Source: Arsenicicoccus cauae (GTDB taxonomy: Bacteria; Actinomycetota; Actinomycetes; Actinomycetales; Dermatophilaceae). From it: 64,000 bases of DNA. Below the pieces are notes generated by a model. The model was not told the origin of the DNA, did not search any database, and saw nothing but the letters and a program-made list of their open reading frames with translations. Shown one piece after another: positions 50,664 to 61,800 of this stretch; position 1 is the stretch's first letter, and each line of letters begins with the position of its first letter. The position numbers and the translations under genes were made by a program. Location of the stretch: positions 1 to 64,000 of the forward strand of contig NZ_WLVL01000039.1 in NCBI RefSeq assembly GCF_009707125.1, in the 5' to 3' direction.

Positions 50664-51085
50664 GTGTGATCTCCCCGCTTCTCGACGGGAGGCCTTCCCC
50701 CGTGCTCCGACGCCCCGGGACACGCCCGCCGACCCACTCACAGGGCCGATGTCGTCGCGGCAGTAACTCTGAGTAGTCGATACGGGCAGAAAGGGGCTCA
50801 ACGTCGCTGATAGATTACTACGTATCGTGACATATGCAGGTTGTGAGCAATCTTCTACGCCCGTGTGGGTGCATGACGACCCGAATCAACGCGAACCCGG
50901 CCACCTCCGACATCACCTGACGTAACTGCCCGTGGGCACGCCTCGACGCTCGACTCCACAGATGGGCCTCCCAGCATGTACCGTGTCCTTCACGAAGACA
51001 CGAGATTCCCGGGGTCGCTCCGCCCGCTACGGCACCAGACGCAGCCAGCGATGCCACTCCGGCAGACGCGCGAGGGGGTCACGCC
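50664..51085. promoter_or_regulatory. bldC / DUF3073 divergent intergenic region
   Basis: 422 bp without a supported gene. The part around 50760-50900 is much richer in A and T than its surroundings and has the inverted pair CGATACG (near 50777) and CGTATCG (near 50824), plus TACGTA. These are the likeliest places for the bldC promoter and BldC binding. Exact -35 and -10 boxes could not be fixed. Confidence 0.45.
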
Positions 51086-51283
51086 ATGGGGCGCGGCCGG
51101 GCCAAAGCCAAGCAGACCAAGGTTGCCCGGGAGCTGAAGTACTTCTCTCCCGACACCGACCTGAGTGCTCTTGAGCGAGAACTGCACGCATCCACGCAAC
51201 GGGACCCCGGCGACCAACGCCGGGAGCCCGACGACGACGACGGCTACGACGACTACGACCGGTGGGCGGCCGGTGGGCGCTGA
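51086..51283 (+). CDS. DUF3073 protein
   Basis: 65 aa. GRGRAKAKQTKVARELKYFS and DTDLSALERELH are the family signature; the tail is Asp-rich (DDDDGYDDYD). Highly conserved across actinobacteria beside bldC and purM; function unknown. Start ATG 51086 behind a GAGGGGG. Followed by a perfect terminator. Confidence 0.93.
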   Translation: MGRGRAKAKQTKVARELKYFSPDTDLSALERELHASTQRDPGDQRREPDDDDGYDDYDRWAAGGR

Positions 51284-51380
51284 CGGCGCGTCCCCGGCTC
51301 GCAGCCGGGGGCCGGCGTCTCGTCGGCACCAGGTGGTCGCACCACCCGACTCGTGACGGGCGGGTCGGCATACCGGACAC

Positions 51381-51424
51381 CGAACGGGGAGGGTGTCACC
51401 AGCAGGTGACACCCTCCCCGTTCG
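51381..51424. terminator. Perfect 20-bp bidirectional terminator
   Basis: Bases 51381-51400 pair perfectly with 51405-51424 around an AGCA loop. It lies between the converging DUF3073 and purM genes. No T-run, as is common for hairpin terminators in such GC-rich genomes. Confidence 0.85.
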
Positions 51425-51468
51425 CGCATCCCTGGAGCCCCTGAGGACCGCCCCAGGCAGGGCCGGTC

Positions 51469-52581
51469 TCAGGCCCGGTGGGCGCCGACCAGCTGGACCG
51501 CTCCCCCGTCGACGCCCTTGGCGCCGCGCACGACCTCGTGGGCTGGGTCCACGGCAGCGTCGGCGGCGTCGCTCACGCGCCCCATCACCCAGGCCGGCAG
51601 GTCTCGCTCGGCGCACACGGCCAGCGCGCGGTCGACGGCGTCCTCGGGCACCACGGCCACGAATCCCACACCCATGTTGAGGGTGCGCTCGAGGTCCGGC
51701 TGCGGCACGCGGCCCAGCGCCTGGACCAGGCCGAAGATCGGCGGCGGCGTCCACGTCGCGCGGTCCACGGTGGCGAGCACCCCTTGCGGGAGGACCCGGG
51801 CGAGGTTGGCCGCGAGCCCCCCTCCGGTGACATGGCTGAGGGCGTGGACGTCGACGCCGTCGGCACGGATCAGGGCGAGCAGGTCCCGGGCGTAGACCCT
51901 CGTCGGCGTCAGCAGGGCGCGGCCCAGGGTGCCGCCCAGCTCGGGGACCTCTCGGTCGTAGTCCCAGGAGGCGTGGGCGAAGACGCGACGGACGAGCGAG
52001 TAGCCGTTGGAGTGCAGCCCTGACGAGGCCAGCCCCAGCACGACGTCGCCGGCCCGCACGAGATGGGGCCCGAGGACGTCGTCGTGCTCGACGACGCCCG
52101 TGGCGGCACCCGCGCAGTCGTACTCGTCCGGGTCCAGCAGTCCCGGGTGCTCGGCGGTCTCGCCGCCGACGAGGGCCACGCCCGCCTGCTCGCAGGCAGC
52201 CGCGATGCCCGACACGATGGCGGCGATACGCTCGGGCACGACCTTGCCGGTCGCGATGTAGTCCGTCATGAAGAGCGGCTCGGCCCCGCACACGACGATG
52301 TCGTCCACGACCATGCCGACCAGGTCGAAGCCGATGGTGTCGTGCTGGTCCACGGCCTGAGCGACCGCGACCTTGGTGCCGACGCCGTCGGTCGACGTGG
52401 CCAGGACCGGACGGCGCATCCCGGCCAGCGCCGAGGCGTCGAACATCCCCGCGAAGCCGCCGAGCCCGCCCAGCACCTCGGGGCGGGTGGCGCGGCGGAC
52501 CGACGCCTTCATCAGCTCGACGGCCTTGTCGCCGGCCTCCACGTCGACCCCTGCCGACGCGTAGGTGATGGGCTCGCTCAC
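51469..52581 (-). CDS. purM: Phosphoribosylformylglycinamidine cyclo-ligase (AIR synthetase)
   Basis: 370 aa; closes the imidazole ring in purine synthesis, the step after PurL. ATSTDGVGTKVAVAQ, FDLVGMVVDDIVVCGAEPLF, VGGETAEHPG and SSGLHSNGYSLVR are PurM signatures. Starts at GTG 52581, 41 bp after purF, in the same operon. The open frame further upstream is antisense-like noise over purF. Confidence 0.95.
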   Translation of the reverse strand: MSEPITYASAGVDVEAGDKAVELMKASVRRATRPEVLGGLGGFAGMFDASALAGMRRPVLATSTDGVGTKVAVAQAVDQHDTIGFDLVGMVVDDIVVCGAEPLFMTDYIATGKVVPERIAAIVSGIAAACEQAGVALVGGETAEHPGLLDPDEYDCAGAATGVVEHDDVLGPHLVRAGDVVLGLASSGLHSNGYSLVRRVFAHASWDYDREVPELGGTLGRALLTPTRVYARDLLALIRADGVDVHALSHVTGGGLAANLARVLPQGVLATVDRATWTPPPIFGLVQALGRVPQPDLERTLNMGVGFVAVVPEDAVDRALAVCAERDLPAWVMGRVSDAADAAVDPAHEVVRGAKGVDGGAVQLVGAHRA

Positions 52582-52622
52582 GAGGGGCCTTTCGTCGCGG
52601 GTGTGCAGGGGGGTCAGGCGGG

Positions 52623-54095
52623 TCACGCGTGGGCGGGGTCGAGGACGACGGCCTGGTCGTCCGGGACCCCGAGGGGGTACTGGCCCGAGAAGCAGGCGGT
52701 GCACAGACGCTCCCGCGGCTGGTGGGTCGCGGCGATCATCCCGTCCTCGCTGATGTAGCCCAGGCTGTCCGCGCCCACCGAACGCCGGACGCCCTCGATG
52801 TCGATGCCCGTGGCGATCAGCTCGGCGCGGCTCGCGAAGTCGATGCCGTAGAAGCAGGGCCAGCGCACCGGGGGCGAGGAGATCCGGACGTGGACCTCCG
52901 CGGCACCGGCCTCGCGCAGCATGCGCACGAGGGCCCGCTGCGTGTTGCCCCGCACGATCGAGTCGTCGACGACGACCAGCCGCTTGCCCTTGATGACGTC
53001 GCGCAGCGGGTTGAGCTTGAGGCGGATGCCGAGCTGGCGGATGGTCTGCGAGGGAGCGATGAAGGTGCGCCCGACGTAGGCGTTCTTGACCAGGCCCTGG
53101 CCGTAGGGGATCCCCGACTCCTCGGCGTAGCCGATCGCCGCCGGGGTGCCCGACTCGGGGGACGGCATGACCATGTCCGCCTCGACCGGGTGCTGGCGGG
53201 CCAGCTCGCGTCCCATCTCCACCCGCGCCTCGTAGACGCCGCGACCGGCGATGGTCGTGTCGGGTCGGGCGAGGTAGACGTACTCGAAGACGCAGCCCTT
53301 GGGCTCGGGCTCGGCGAACCGGCGGGTGCGCAGGCCCTGTTCGTCCACGACGACGAGCTCCCCCGGCTCTACCTCGCGGACATAGCTGGCGCCGACGATG
53401 TCGAGGGCCGCCGTCTCGGAGGCCACGACCCAGCCCCGCTCCAGCCGCCCGATCACCAGCGGGCGGACGCCCTGCGGGTCTCGCGCGGCATACAGCGTGT
53501 GCTCGTCCATGAAGACGAAGCAGAAGGCGCCCTTGACCAACGGCAGCTGCTCCATCGCCGCCTCCTCGAGAGAGACGCCCTCGGCCCGGCTGCCCAGCAG
53601 GGAGGTGACGATGGCGGTGTCCGTCGTGTTGCCACGACGCAGCTCCCCGCCCGCCGTGCCGAACCCGTCGACGTGACGCGCGGACAGCAGGCCGCGCAGC
53701 TCGGAGGTGTTGATCAGGTTGCCGTTGTGGGCGAGAGCGATCGTGTGGTGCGCGGTGCCGCCCAGCGTGGGCTGGGCGTTCTCCCACTTGCTCGCGCCGG
53801 TGGTGGAGTAACGGGTGTGCCCGATGGCCAGGTGGCCGGTGAGGGAGCCGAGCGAGGTCTCGTCGAAGACCTGCGACACCAGGCCCATGTCCTTGTAGAC
53901 GAGGACACGCTCGCCGTCGGACGTCGCGATCCCGGCCGACTCCTGCCCGCGGTGCTGCAGGGCATAGAGACCGTAGTAGGTGAGCTTGCCGACCTCCTCG
54001 CCCGGTGCCCAGACGCCGAAGACCCCGCAGGCGTCCTGCGGCCCGGTCTCGCCGGGCAGGATGTCGTGATTGAGTCGACCGTCACCTCGTGCCAC
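52623..54095 (-). CDS. purF: Amidophosphoribosyltransferase
   Basis: 490 aa; makes phosphoribosylamine from PRPP and glutamine, the first purine step. After a short propeptide the catalytic cysteine is in QDACGVFG (Cys23), so the protein is probably self-processed. GHTRYSTTG and HNGNLINT belong to the glutaminase domain; VVVDDSIVRGNT is the PRPP loop. CTACFSGQYP near the end supplies cysteines of the usual iron-sulfur type. Start GTG 54095. Confidence 0.95.
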   Translation of the reverse strand: MARGDGRLNHDILPGETGPQDACGVFGVWAPGEEVGKLTYYGLYALQHRGQESAGIATSDGERVLVYKDMGLVSQVFDETSLGSLTGHLAIGHTRYSTTGASKWENAQPTLGGTAHHTIALAHNGNLINTSELRGLLSARHVDGFGTAGGELRRGNTTDTAIVTSLLGSRAEGVSLEEAAMEQLPLVKGAFCFVFMDEHTLYAARDPQGVRPLVIGRLERGWVVASETAALDIVGASYVREVEPGELVVVDEQGLRTRRFAEPEPKGCVFEYVYLARPDTTIAGRGVYEARVEMGRELARQHPVEADMVMPSPESGTPAAIGYAEESGIPYGQGLVKNAYVGRTFIAPSQTIRQLGIRLKLNPLRDVIKGKRLVVVDDSIVRGNTQRALVRMLREAGAAEVHVRISSPPVRWPCFYGIDFASRAELIATGIDIEGVRRSVGADSLGYISEDGMIAATHQPRERLCTACFSGQYPLGVPDDQAVVLDPAHA

Positions 54096-54134
54096 GGTGC
54101 CAGTGTCCCACAGCGCCGCGGTCGCGCGGTCGCC

Positions 54135-54437
54135 TCAGCTCCGGCGATCGAGCAGCACCGCGACGAGGGCACCGAGCAGGGCCCCGAGCCCGCCCCCGAG
54201 GACGCCGAAGAACATCATCACCCGGCCGAGCCCGTAGGTCGCCGTCTGGCTCGCGCTGCTCACCGCGGAGGGGTCGGGACGCAGCAGCAGCGCCACCCCC
54301 GTGGCGACGACGAAGCCGAGCACCGCGCCCACCACGATGAACCGGGAGAAGATCGGCCGGCGCCCGCGGGGCCTCGGTGAGGTGGCGGGGCGGGGGCCGG
54401 GCGCGGAGCCCTTGCTGGTGCCGGGGTGGTCGCTCAC
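54135..54437 (-). CDS. Small two-helix membrane protein
   Basis: 100 aa. A Pro/Arg-rich N-terminal tail is followed by FIVVGAVLGFVVATGVALLL and VMMFFGVLGGGLGALLGALV, two membrane helices. Proteins like this are common just upstream of purF in actinobacteria and are uncharacterised. GTG start at 54437. Confidence 0.72.
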   Translation of the reverse strand: MSDHPGTSKGSAPGPRPATSPRPRGRRPIFSRFIVVGAVLGFVVATGVALLLRPDPSAVSSASQTATYGLGRVMMFFGVLGGGLGALLGALVAVLLDRRS

Positions 54438-54446
54438 GGGCGCAGT

Positions 54447-55484
54447 CTAGCCGCGCGGGGCGGGCAGCCCGGTCGCCACCGACGGCACGCCTGGCGCCAC
54501 CTCGGCACCGGTCAGCTTGGCCTGTCCCGGGACGGCGTCCTGGATCGGCGGCACCGCGTCGGCCGGGCGCGACGCCAGGAGGTCGGCCTCGGCGAGCACC
54601 GCCGCGTCGACCCCCTCCGGCAGCTTGCGGACGAAGGCGGCCGGCGTCCGGGCCGCCAGGGCGAGCTCGTCCAGGTCGACCCAGGTGGGGCTCCACTCGT
54701 CGTAGCGGAACCGGGCGAAGGTCGTCGGGCAGTCCATGATCCGCAGGCTCGCGTCGGCCAGCAGCAGGGACTGGACGTAGGACTCGTCGGGGATGCGCAC
54801 GGACCGGAAGAAGTCCAGCGTGCGACGGTCCTCGCGATGGCGCCGCAGGAGGCTGTCCACGGCGCGCCCGGACAGCGTGAGCCACAGGCTCCCCTTGAGG
54901 ACCACGACCGGCGCCTCGCCGCGCAGCAGCTCGGGACGGCGCACGCCGAGGATCCAGCGGGGGTCGCGTCGGCCGCGGTAGAACATGACGGCGGGGCGGC
55001 AGCGGCGCGCCACCAGGCGCCACGCGAGCTTGACGGCGCGGCGGGCCAGCACCGGCCCCACGTGGGGCGGGTCGACCGTCCACCAGCGGTAGTACCAGTC
55101 GTCCGTCATCGGCGGGTAGACGTCGACCAGGGCGTCCACGCCGCAGCGTCGGACCTCGTCCTCCCAGGCGGCGAGGCCGCGGATCGGGTAGTCCTGGCCG
55201 GACAGCAGGACGTAGTGGTCCGCCTCGACCGTGCGCCGGGCGTGGTCGAGCACCTCGAGGGCGGCCCGGGTCATCGACCAGTCGCCCCAGACGATGTCGA
55301 TCGCGCTGCGGTGCACGGTGGCCCCGAAGGCCGCGATCGCCTCGGGAGCCACGAGGTCGGGCACGCTGTGGCGCACCACGATCGCCGCCTCGGGACTCAG
55401 CTCGTGGACCCGACGCACCAGCCGCACGATGGCCGCCGCGTCGGTGTGGCACATCAGGACGTAGCAGAACCGCGACGTCGCCAT
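54447..55484 (-). CDS. Core-2/I-branching-type glycosyltransferase (GT14-like)
   Basis: 345 aa. YVLLSGQDYPIRGL and LKGSLWLTLS are the marks of the Branch family (beta-1,6-GlcNAc or xylosyl transferases), which in bacteria act on surface glycans. YPPMTDDWYYRWW follows. GGAGG lies 6 nt before ATG 55484. No membrane helix. The acceptor is unknown. It sits 10 bp beyond the small membrane protein gene on the same strand. Confidence 0.83.
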   Translation of the reverse strand: MATSRFCYVLMCHTDAAAIVRLVRRVHELSPEAAIVVRHSVPDLVAPEAIAAFGATVHRSAIDIVWGDWSMTRAALEVLDHARRTVEADHYVLLSGQDYPIRGLAAWEDEVRRCGVDALVDVYPPMTDDWYYRWWTVDPPHVGPVLARRAVKLAWRLVARRCRPAVMFYRGRRDPRWILGVRRPELLRGEAPVVVLKGSLWLTLSGRAVDSLLRRHREDRRTLDFFRSVRIPDESYVQSLLLADASLRIMDCPTTFARFRYDEWSPTWVDLDELALAARTPAAFVRKLPEGVDAAVLAEADLLASRPADAVPPIQDAVPGQAKLTGAEVAPGVPSVATGLPAPRG

Positions 55485-55580
55485 GGTCGTCCTCCCCCAG
55501 CCCGGCGCCCGTCCGGGTCGCCTCCGGGCCACCCTAGTCGAACCGTGACGGACCGTGAACGCCCGTGCACGGGGACCGCG

Positions 55581-56453
55581 TCAGCGCCCGCCGGACCCGC
55601 CCCGCGGCGTCAGCAGGCGAGCCGCGACCTCCTCGAGGACGGCGGGGTCCCCGGCGTAGGGGCCGTCCGGGCGGGGCCAGTGGGTGATCACGTCGGTGAA
55701 GCCCAGCGCGGCCACCCGCCCCACCACGTCCTCGAAGTGGTCGGCGGACGACAGGGAGAAGCCGCAGGTGGGGTCGACGTGGACGTAGCGGCGGAAGCCC
55801 TCGGGCGGGTCGAGGTCGTCCATCCGGGCCGACAGCCCGGCCAGGCTGCGCCACCAGGCCTCACGGTCGTCGCCGTGCGTGCCCGTCGTCACCCAGGCGT
55901 CGCCGAGGGCGACCGCGAGCCGCTGCGAGCGCGGCCCGTTGGCCGCCATCACGACAGTGGGTCGCGTGGCCGCCACGGGGAGCGTGCGGGCGTCCCGGCA
56001 GGCGAAGTAGGTGCCGTGGTGGTCCACGTGGTCCTCGCGCAGCAGCCGGTCGAGCAAGCGGGCGAACTCCTCGAACCGGTCGACCCGCTGACGGACGCTC
56101 AGCTCGGGCCCCCCGAGGACGCGCGAGTCCAGGTCGCCGCCCGTCCCGAGCCCGAGCAGCAGCCGGCCGTCGCTCATGTCCTGCAGCGCCTGCACGTCGC
56201 GCACGAACGCCGCGGGGTGGCGGAAGTTGGGGGACGCCACGAAGGTGCCGATCCCGACGTACCGGGTGACCAGGGCGGCGGCCGTCAGGGTCGAGACCGT
56301 GCCGTACCACGGGGAGTCCGGCAGGCCGCCCCAGGTGAGGTGGTCGTAGGTCCACAGGTGGTCGAAGCCCAGGTCCTCGGCCGCCCGCCAGCGGGGCTCT
56401 GCCTCGCGCCAGCGCAGCTCGGGCAGGATGGTCAGGCCGATGCGCGGCGTCAT
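55581..56453 (-). CDS. Luciferase-like flavin/F420-dependent oxidoreductase
   Basis: 290 aa TIM barrel of the luciferase-like monooxygenase group. [35 protein letters not shown] and [20 protein letters not shown] match the F420-using actinobacterial subgroup, though FMN cannot be excluded. Its start overlaps the sterol-carrier gene stop (ATGA), linking the two. Confidence 0.85.
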   Translation of the reverse strand: MTPRIGLTILPELRWREAEPRWRAAEDLGFDHLWTYDHLTWGGLPDSPWYGTVSTLTAAALVTRYVGIGTFVASPNFRHPAAFVRDVQALQDMSDGRLLLGLGTGGDLDSRVLGGPELSVRQRVDRFEEFARLLDRLLREDHVDHHGTYFACRDARTLPVAATRPTVVMAANGPRSQRLAVALGDAWVTTGTHGDDREAWWRSLAGLSARMDDLDPPEGFRRYVHVDPTCGFSLSSADHFEDVVGRVAALGFTDVITHWPRPDGPYAGDPAVLEEVAARLLTPRGGSGGR

Positions 56454-56824
56454 ACGGGCTCCTCGGGCGCGAGCGGGAGCAGCGAGGTGAGGTCGGAGCG
56501 CTGGCCGCTCGCGCGGACCCGGCCGCCCGAGACGGCGTCCGTCCAGGTCAGGGCCCCGGTCGCCAGCTGCAGCCAGGTGGTCGCATCGGTCTCGACCGTG
56601 CTCGGCGGGGTGCCGCGGGTGTGCACCGGACCCTCGACCGCCTGCACCGCGCCGTATGGCGGGACGCGCACCTCCAGGGAGCGCCCGGGGTATCGCGCGC
56701 CGAGCTCCTCCAGCGTGTATCGCACGGCCGTGGCCACCGTCTGGCGCGGCGCTGCGGGATCGGCCTGCCAGGCGGCGAGCGCCTCGGCGCCCTGGTCGGC
56801 GGGGATGCGGCGACGGGTCGGCAT
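56450..56824 (-). CDS. Sterol-carrier-family protein
   Basis: 124 aa from ATG 56824. [31 protein letters not shown], and [16 protein letters not shown] fit the short SCP2-like family that is widespread in actinobacteria near purF. It likely binds a lipid or hydrophobic ligand; nothing more is known. It is 14 bp from the divergent dehydrogenase gene. Confidence 0.85.
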   Translation of the reverse strand: MPTRRRIPADQGAEALAAWQADPAAPRQTVATAVRYTLEELGARYPGRSLEVRVPPYGAVQAVEGPVHTRGTPPSTVETDATTWLQLATGALTWTDAVSGGRVRASGQRSDLTSLLPLAPEEPV

Positions 56825-56838
56825 GTCACGATGGTGGC

Positions 56839-57885
56839 ATGCGCGCAACGATGATCCATGCAGCCCGTGACATCCGTCTCGAGGAGGCCCCCGCCCCATC
56901 GGTCCTGACCCCCACCGACGCCGTGGTCCGGGTCGTCCGGTCCTGCATCTGCGGGTCAGACCTGTGGCCCTACCGCGGCGAGAACCCCACCGACGAGCCC
57001 CACCCGATCGGTCACGAGTACGTCGGCGTCGTGGAGGAGGTCGGCGAGGAGGTCAAGAACGTCGCGCCCGGCCAGTTCGTCATCGGCGGGTTCACGTACT
57101 CCGACAACACCTGTGAGATCTGCCAGGCCGGGGTGCACAGCGCCTGCCTGCACGGTGGGTTCTACGGCGCCAAGGACCGCGCCGGCCTGCCCGTGGGTGG
57201 CTGCCAGGCGGAGTACCTCCGCGTCCCGCTCGCCGACGGCACCCTCGTCGCCACCCCCGAGATGCCGTCCGACGACCTGCTGCCGTCGCTGCTCACGCTG
57301 TCCGACGTCATGGCCACCGGGTGGCACGCCGCGGTCTCCGCCGACGTCCGCGAGGGCCACACGGCGGTGGTCGTGGGCGACGGCGCCGTCGGTCTGTGCG
57401 GGGTGCTGGCCGCCCGCGAGCTCGGCGCCGAGCGCATCATCGCCATGTCCCGCCACGCGTCTCGGCAGGCCATCGCCCGGGAGTTCGGGGCGACCGACGT
57501 CGTCGAGGAGCGTGGCGAGGAGGGCGCGGAGCGGGTGCGCGAGCTCACCGGGGGCCTCGGTGCCCACAGCGTCCTGGAGTGCGTCGGCACCGGCGGCTCG
57601 ATGGAGCAGGCCTTCGCCGCGGCGCGTCCCGGCGGACGCGTGGGCTTCGTCGGGGTGCCGCACGGCGTCGAGCTCCCCGTCGAGCGGATGTTCCGCAAGA
57701 ACATCTCCCTGGCCGGCGGCATGGCCCCGGTGCGGCGCTACCTCCCCCACCTCGTCTCCTCCGTGCTCGCCGGGCAGATCGCCCCGGGCGCGGTCTTCGA
57801 CCTGACGCTGCCGCTCGACGACGTCGCCGAGGGCTACCGCGCGATGGACGAGCGCCGCGCGATCAAGGTCATGCTCACGCCGTGA
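56839..57885 (+). CDS. Zinc-dependent alcohol dehydrogenase
   Basis: 348 aa medium-chain dehydrogenase. [12 protein letters not shown] and [15 protein letters not shown] hold catalytic-zinc ligands, [12 protein letters not shown] part of the structural-zinc lobe, [16 protein letters not shown] the NAD(P) site. Substrate unknown. ATG 56839 leaves only 14 bp to the divergent gene; ATG 56851 would leave 26. Either way leaders must be very short or promoters overlap coding DNA. Confidence 0.87.
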   Translation: MRATMIHAARDIRLEEAPAPSVLTPTDAVVRVVRSCICGSDLWPYRGENPTDEPHPIGHEYVGVVEEVGEEVKNVAPGQFVIGGFTYSDNTCEICQAGVHSACLHGGFYGAKDRAGLPVGGCQAEYLRVPLADGTLVATPEMPSDDLLPSLLTLSDVMATGWHAAVSADVREGHTAVVVGDGAVGLCGVLAARELGAERIIAMSRHASRQAIAREFGATDVVEERGEEGAERVRELTGGLGAHSVLECVGTGGSMEQAFAAARPGGRVGFVGVPHGVELPVERMFRKNISLAGGMAPVRRYLPHLVSSVLAGQIAPGAVFDLTLPLDDVAEGYRAMDERRAIKVMLTP

Positions 57886-57904
57886 CGGCGACCTGCGAGC
57901 AGCG

Positions 57905-58759
57905 GTGAGCGACAACGGCATACGGATCGACTGGGTCGAGGGGCGAGCCGCCGGGCGCGCCGCGACGGTGATGCGCGACGGCCACCCGCAGTCCTTCGTC
58001 GACCTCGACGACCCGACCGTCCTGGCGTTCGAGTACGTCCAGCACCTTGCGTGCGTCCTGGACTCCCTGTCGCCGGGGCCGCCTGGGCCGCTCGCCGTGA
58101 CGCACGTCGGCGGGGCGGGTCTGTCGCTGGCGCGCTACGTCGAGGCGACGCGGCCGGGGTCGCCTCAGATCGTCCTCGAGCCCGATGCCGAGCTGACCGA
58201 GGTCGTGCGGCGCGAGCTGCCGCTGCCCCGGCGGCACCGGATCAGGGTGCGGCCCGTGGACGGCCGCTCCGGGGTGGCGGCCCTGCGGGACGGCTCCGCG
58301 GACGTCGTGGTCGTGGACGCGTATGCCGACGGCCGGGTCCCCCCGGAGCTCGGCACGGTGGAGTTCCTGGCCGACGTGCGGCGCGTGCTGCGGCCGGACG
58401 GGGTGGTGATGCTCAACCTGGCCGACGAGCCGGCGGGGCGCTACGTCGCGGCGGTGGCGGCCGGGGCGGTCGAGGCGGGGCTGAGCACCCAGGCGGTGCT
58501 GGCGACGCACGACGTGCTCAAGGGCCGTCGCTTCGGCAACTCGGTGCTGGTGGCGGCGGGCTCGACCGCCGACCTCGACCTGGTCGAGCTGCGCCGCCAC
58601 GTGGCCCGGTCACCGTTCCCCACGGGCATGCGGTCCGGTGCCGAGCTGGCCCGCCGCGCCCGGTCGGCGCGTGCGCTCACCGACGCGCTCGCCGCCGCGG
58701 ACCCCGACGCCGCCTCGTCCCCGCGGCCTCCGGACCTCGGACGCTGGCGCCTGCGCTGA
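57905..58759 (+). CDS. Spermidine-synthase-like methyltransferase-fold protein
   Basis: 284 aa. VTHVGGAGLSLARYV (SAM loop), IVLEPDAELTEVV and DVVVVDAYADGRVPPEL follow the polyamine-synthase fold found in many uncharacterised actinobacterial proteins ('fused MFS/spermidine synthase' relatives without the membrane part). Start GTG 57905 is 19 bp after the dehydrogenase stop, so probably the same operon. True activity unknown. Confidence 0.77.
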   Translation: MSDNGIRIDWVEGRAAGRAATVMRDGHPQSFVDLDDPTVLAFEYVQHLACVLDSLSPGPPGPLAVTHVGGAGLSLARYVEATRPGSPQIVLEPDAELTEVVRRELPLPRRHRIRVRPVDGRSGVAALRDGSADVVVVDAYADGRVPPELGTVEFLADVRRVLRPDGVVMLNLADEPAGRYVAAVAAGAVEAGLSTQAVLATHDVLKGRRFGNSVLVAAGSTADLDLVELRRHVARSPFPTGMRSGAELARRARSARALTDALAAADPDAASSPRPPDLGRWRLR

Positions 58760-58881
58760 CGGCTTCGGGGCGACCTCACCGCAACGGCACGAACCGCACG
58801 TCGAGCAGGCGCAGCATGGCCTCGACGGTCCGCGGCTGCGAGTTGGTCCCGTACCGGCCCGTCCGCCATACCGGTTCGCGG

Positions 58882-61800
58882 TCAGCCGAGGTGGCTCCGG
58901 GCGTTGCGGAACATCCGCAGCCAGGGGCTCGGCTCGTCGACCGGGCCGTCGGTCCACGACAGCTGGATGTTGCGCTGCACCCGCTCGGGGTGCGGCATCA
59001 TCGCGGTGAACCGCCCGTCCGGCGTCGTCACGGCGGTCAGCCCCCCGGGCGACCCGTTGGGGTTGGCCGGGTAGGTCTCGGCCGGCGCGCCGGACCCGTC
59101 CAGGTAGCGCATCGCCGGCACCACGTCCGTCGGCGACCCGTGCCGGGAGAAGTCCGCGCGACCCTCGCCGTGCGCCACCGCGATCGGCAGGCGGGACCCG
59201 GCCATCCCGGCGAAGAAGATCGATGGGCTGTCGAGCACCTCGACCTGCGAGAGGCGGGCTTCGTACTGCTCGCTGCGGTTGCGCGTCCAGCGGGGCCAGG
59301 CCTGCGCCCCGGGGATCAGCTCGGCCAGCTCGCCGAACATCTGGCAGCCGTTGCAGATGCCCAGCCCGATCGTGTCGCCCCGCTCGAAGAACGCGCGGAA
59401 CTGGTCGGTCAGGCGCGGGTCGAACAGCACCGACCGCGCCCAGCCCGCACCGGCACCCAGGGTGTCGCCGTACGAGAAGCCGCCCGCCGCGACCAGGCCC
59501 ACGAAGTCGGACAGGTGCGCGCGCCCCGACTGCAGGTCGGTCATGTGCACGTCGTAGGTGTCGAACCCGGCGCGGTCGAACGCGAACGAGGTCTCGACGT
59601 GCGAGTTGACCCCCTGCTCGCGCAGCACGGCGAGCCGGGGTCGCGCTCCGCGCGAGAGGTATGGCGCCGCCACGTCCTCGCCAGGGTCGAAGGTGGGGGC
59701 GACCACCAGACCGGACGCCTCCGCGCCGAACGCCGCGTGCTCCTCGTCGGCGCAGCCGGGGTTGTCGCGCAGGCGGGCGATACGCCAGGACACCTCGTCC
59801 CAGACCTGCGCCAGGTCGCGCAGGTCCTCGTCGAGCACGTCCTCCTCGCCGACCCGCACGCGCACGCGCCGGTCGTCGGTGGTGCGGGCGACGACCGACA
59901 CCAGGTCGGCGAGCCCGTGGTCGGCGAGCACGCGCAGCACGGCGTCGAGGTCGTCCTCGGCGCACTCGAACAGGGCGCCGAGCTCCTCGGCGAACAGGCC
60001 GGGGACGGAGTCGACGGCGAGCTCGAGCCCCGTCGCGCCGGCGAAGGCCATCTCGCACGCCGCCGCCCACAGGCCACCGTCCGAGCGGTCGTGGTAGGCG
60101 CTGACCAGGCCGCGCGAGCGCAGGGCTCCGACCGCGGCCGCCAACGAGACGAGGCGCGCCGGGTCGTCGAGGTCCGGCACCTCCTGGCCGAAGGCGCCGT
60201 GCACCTGAGCGAGCATCGAGCCACCGAGCCGGTCACGGCCGGCGCCGAGATCGACGAGCACGACGAGCGACCCACCGCCGGCGAGCTGCGGCGTGAGGGT
60301 GCCGCGCACGTCCTCGAGGGACGCGAAGGCGGTCACCACCAGCGAGACCGGCGAGGTCACCTGCTTGTCGGTGCCCCCGGCCTCCGGGCCCGAGCTCCAC
60401 CGGGTCCGCATCGACAGCGAGTCCTTGCCGACGGGCACACCGATCCCGAGCGCGGGGCACAGCTCCATCGCGACGGCGGACACGGTGTCGTAGAGCGCGG
60501 CGTCCTCGCCCTCCTCGCCGCACGCGGCCATCCAGTTGCAGGACAGCTTGACCCGCGACAGCTCCACCGGGGCGGCAAGCAGGTTGGTGATGGCCTCGGC
60601 CACCGCCATACGGCCCGAGGCGGGAGCGTCGACGGCGGCGAGCGGCATGCGCTCCCCCGTTGCCATGGCCTCGCCCGCGAAGCCCACGAGGTCGCCGAGC
60701 GTCACCGCCACGTCGGCCACCGGCACCTGCCAGGGCCCGACCATCTGGTCGCGGTGGGTGAGGCCGCCGACCGTGCGGTCGCCGATGGTGATCAGGAACC
60801 TCTTGCTCGCCACGGAGGGGTGGCGCAGGACGTCGTATGCCGCCCGCCGCAGATCCACACCGGCCGCGTCGAAGGAGTCCCCCTGTCGCGCGACGCGGGT
60901 GACGTCGCGGGTCATGCGCGGGGGCTTGCCGAGCAGCACCTCCATGGGCAGGTCGATGGCCCGATCCTCGAGCGGCTGCGCGACGTCGTCACCAAGCCGG
61001 TCGTCGGTGAGCCGCAGCTGCCCGTCATCCGTGGCGACGCCCACGACCGCCCAGGGGCAGCGCTCTCGGTCGGCGAGCGACGCCAGCAGGCCGAGCGACG
61101 ACGGCGCGATGGCCAAGACGTAGCGCTCCTGGCTCTCGTTGCACCAGATCTCCTTGGGCGCGAGGCCGGTCTCCTCCAGCGGCACCGCCGCGAGGTCGAA
61201 CCGCGCACCGAGCCCGGCGCCGTCCACGAGCTCCGGGAAGGCGTTGGACAGCCCGCCCGCGCCCACGTCGTGGATGGCGAGGATCGGGTTGTCCTCGCCG
61301 AGCGCCCAGCAGTGGGTGATGACCTCCTGCGCGCGCCGCTCGATCTCAGGGTTGCCGCGCTGCACGGAGTCGAAGTCGAGCTCGGCCGCGTTGGCGCCGG
61401 CGGCCAGCGAGGACGCCGCGCCGCCACCCATGCCGATCCGCATCCCGGGGCCACCGAGCTGCACCAGCAGCGTCCCCGGGGCAAAGGTCACCTTGTCGGT
61501 CTGCGAGGCCGAGATCGTGCCGAGGCCACCGGCGCTCATGATCGGCTTGTGGTAGCCGCGGCGGACCCCGTCGACGGTCTGCTCGTAGACGCGGAAGAAG
61601 CCGCCCAGCGCCGGCCGCCCGAACTCGTTGTTGAACGCCGCAGCCCCGATCGGCCCCTCCACCATGATCTGCAGCGGGCTCGCGAGGTGGCCGGGGGCGC
61701 CGTACGGCGACTGCTCCCACGGCTCGGAGGTGCCCGGGAGGTGCAGATTGCTGACCGCGAAGCCGGACAGCCCGGCCTTGGGCGCCGACCCGCGCCCGGT

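Noticed and set aside
50818-51057. 79-codon minus-strand frame in the bldC upstream region
   Set aside because: No ribosome site or family; the AT-rich stretch is better explained as promoter DNA.
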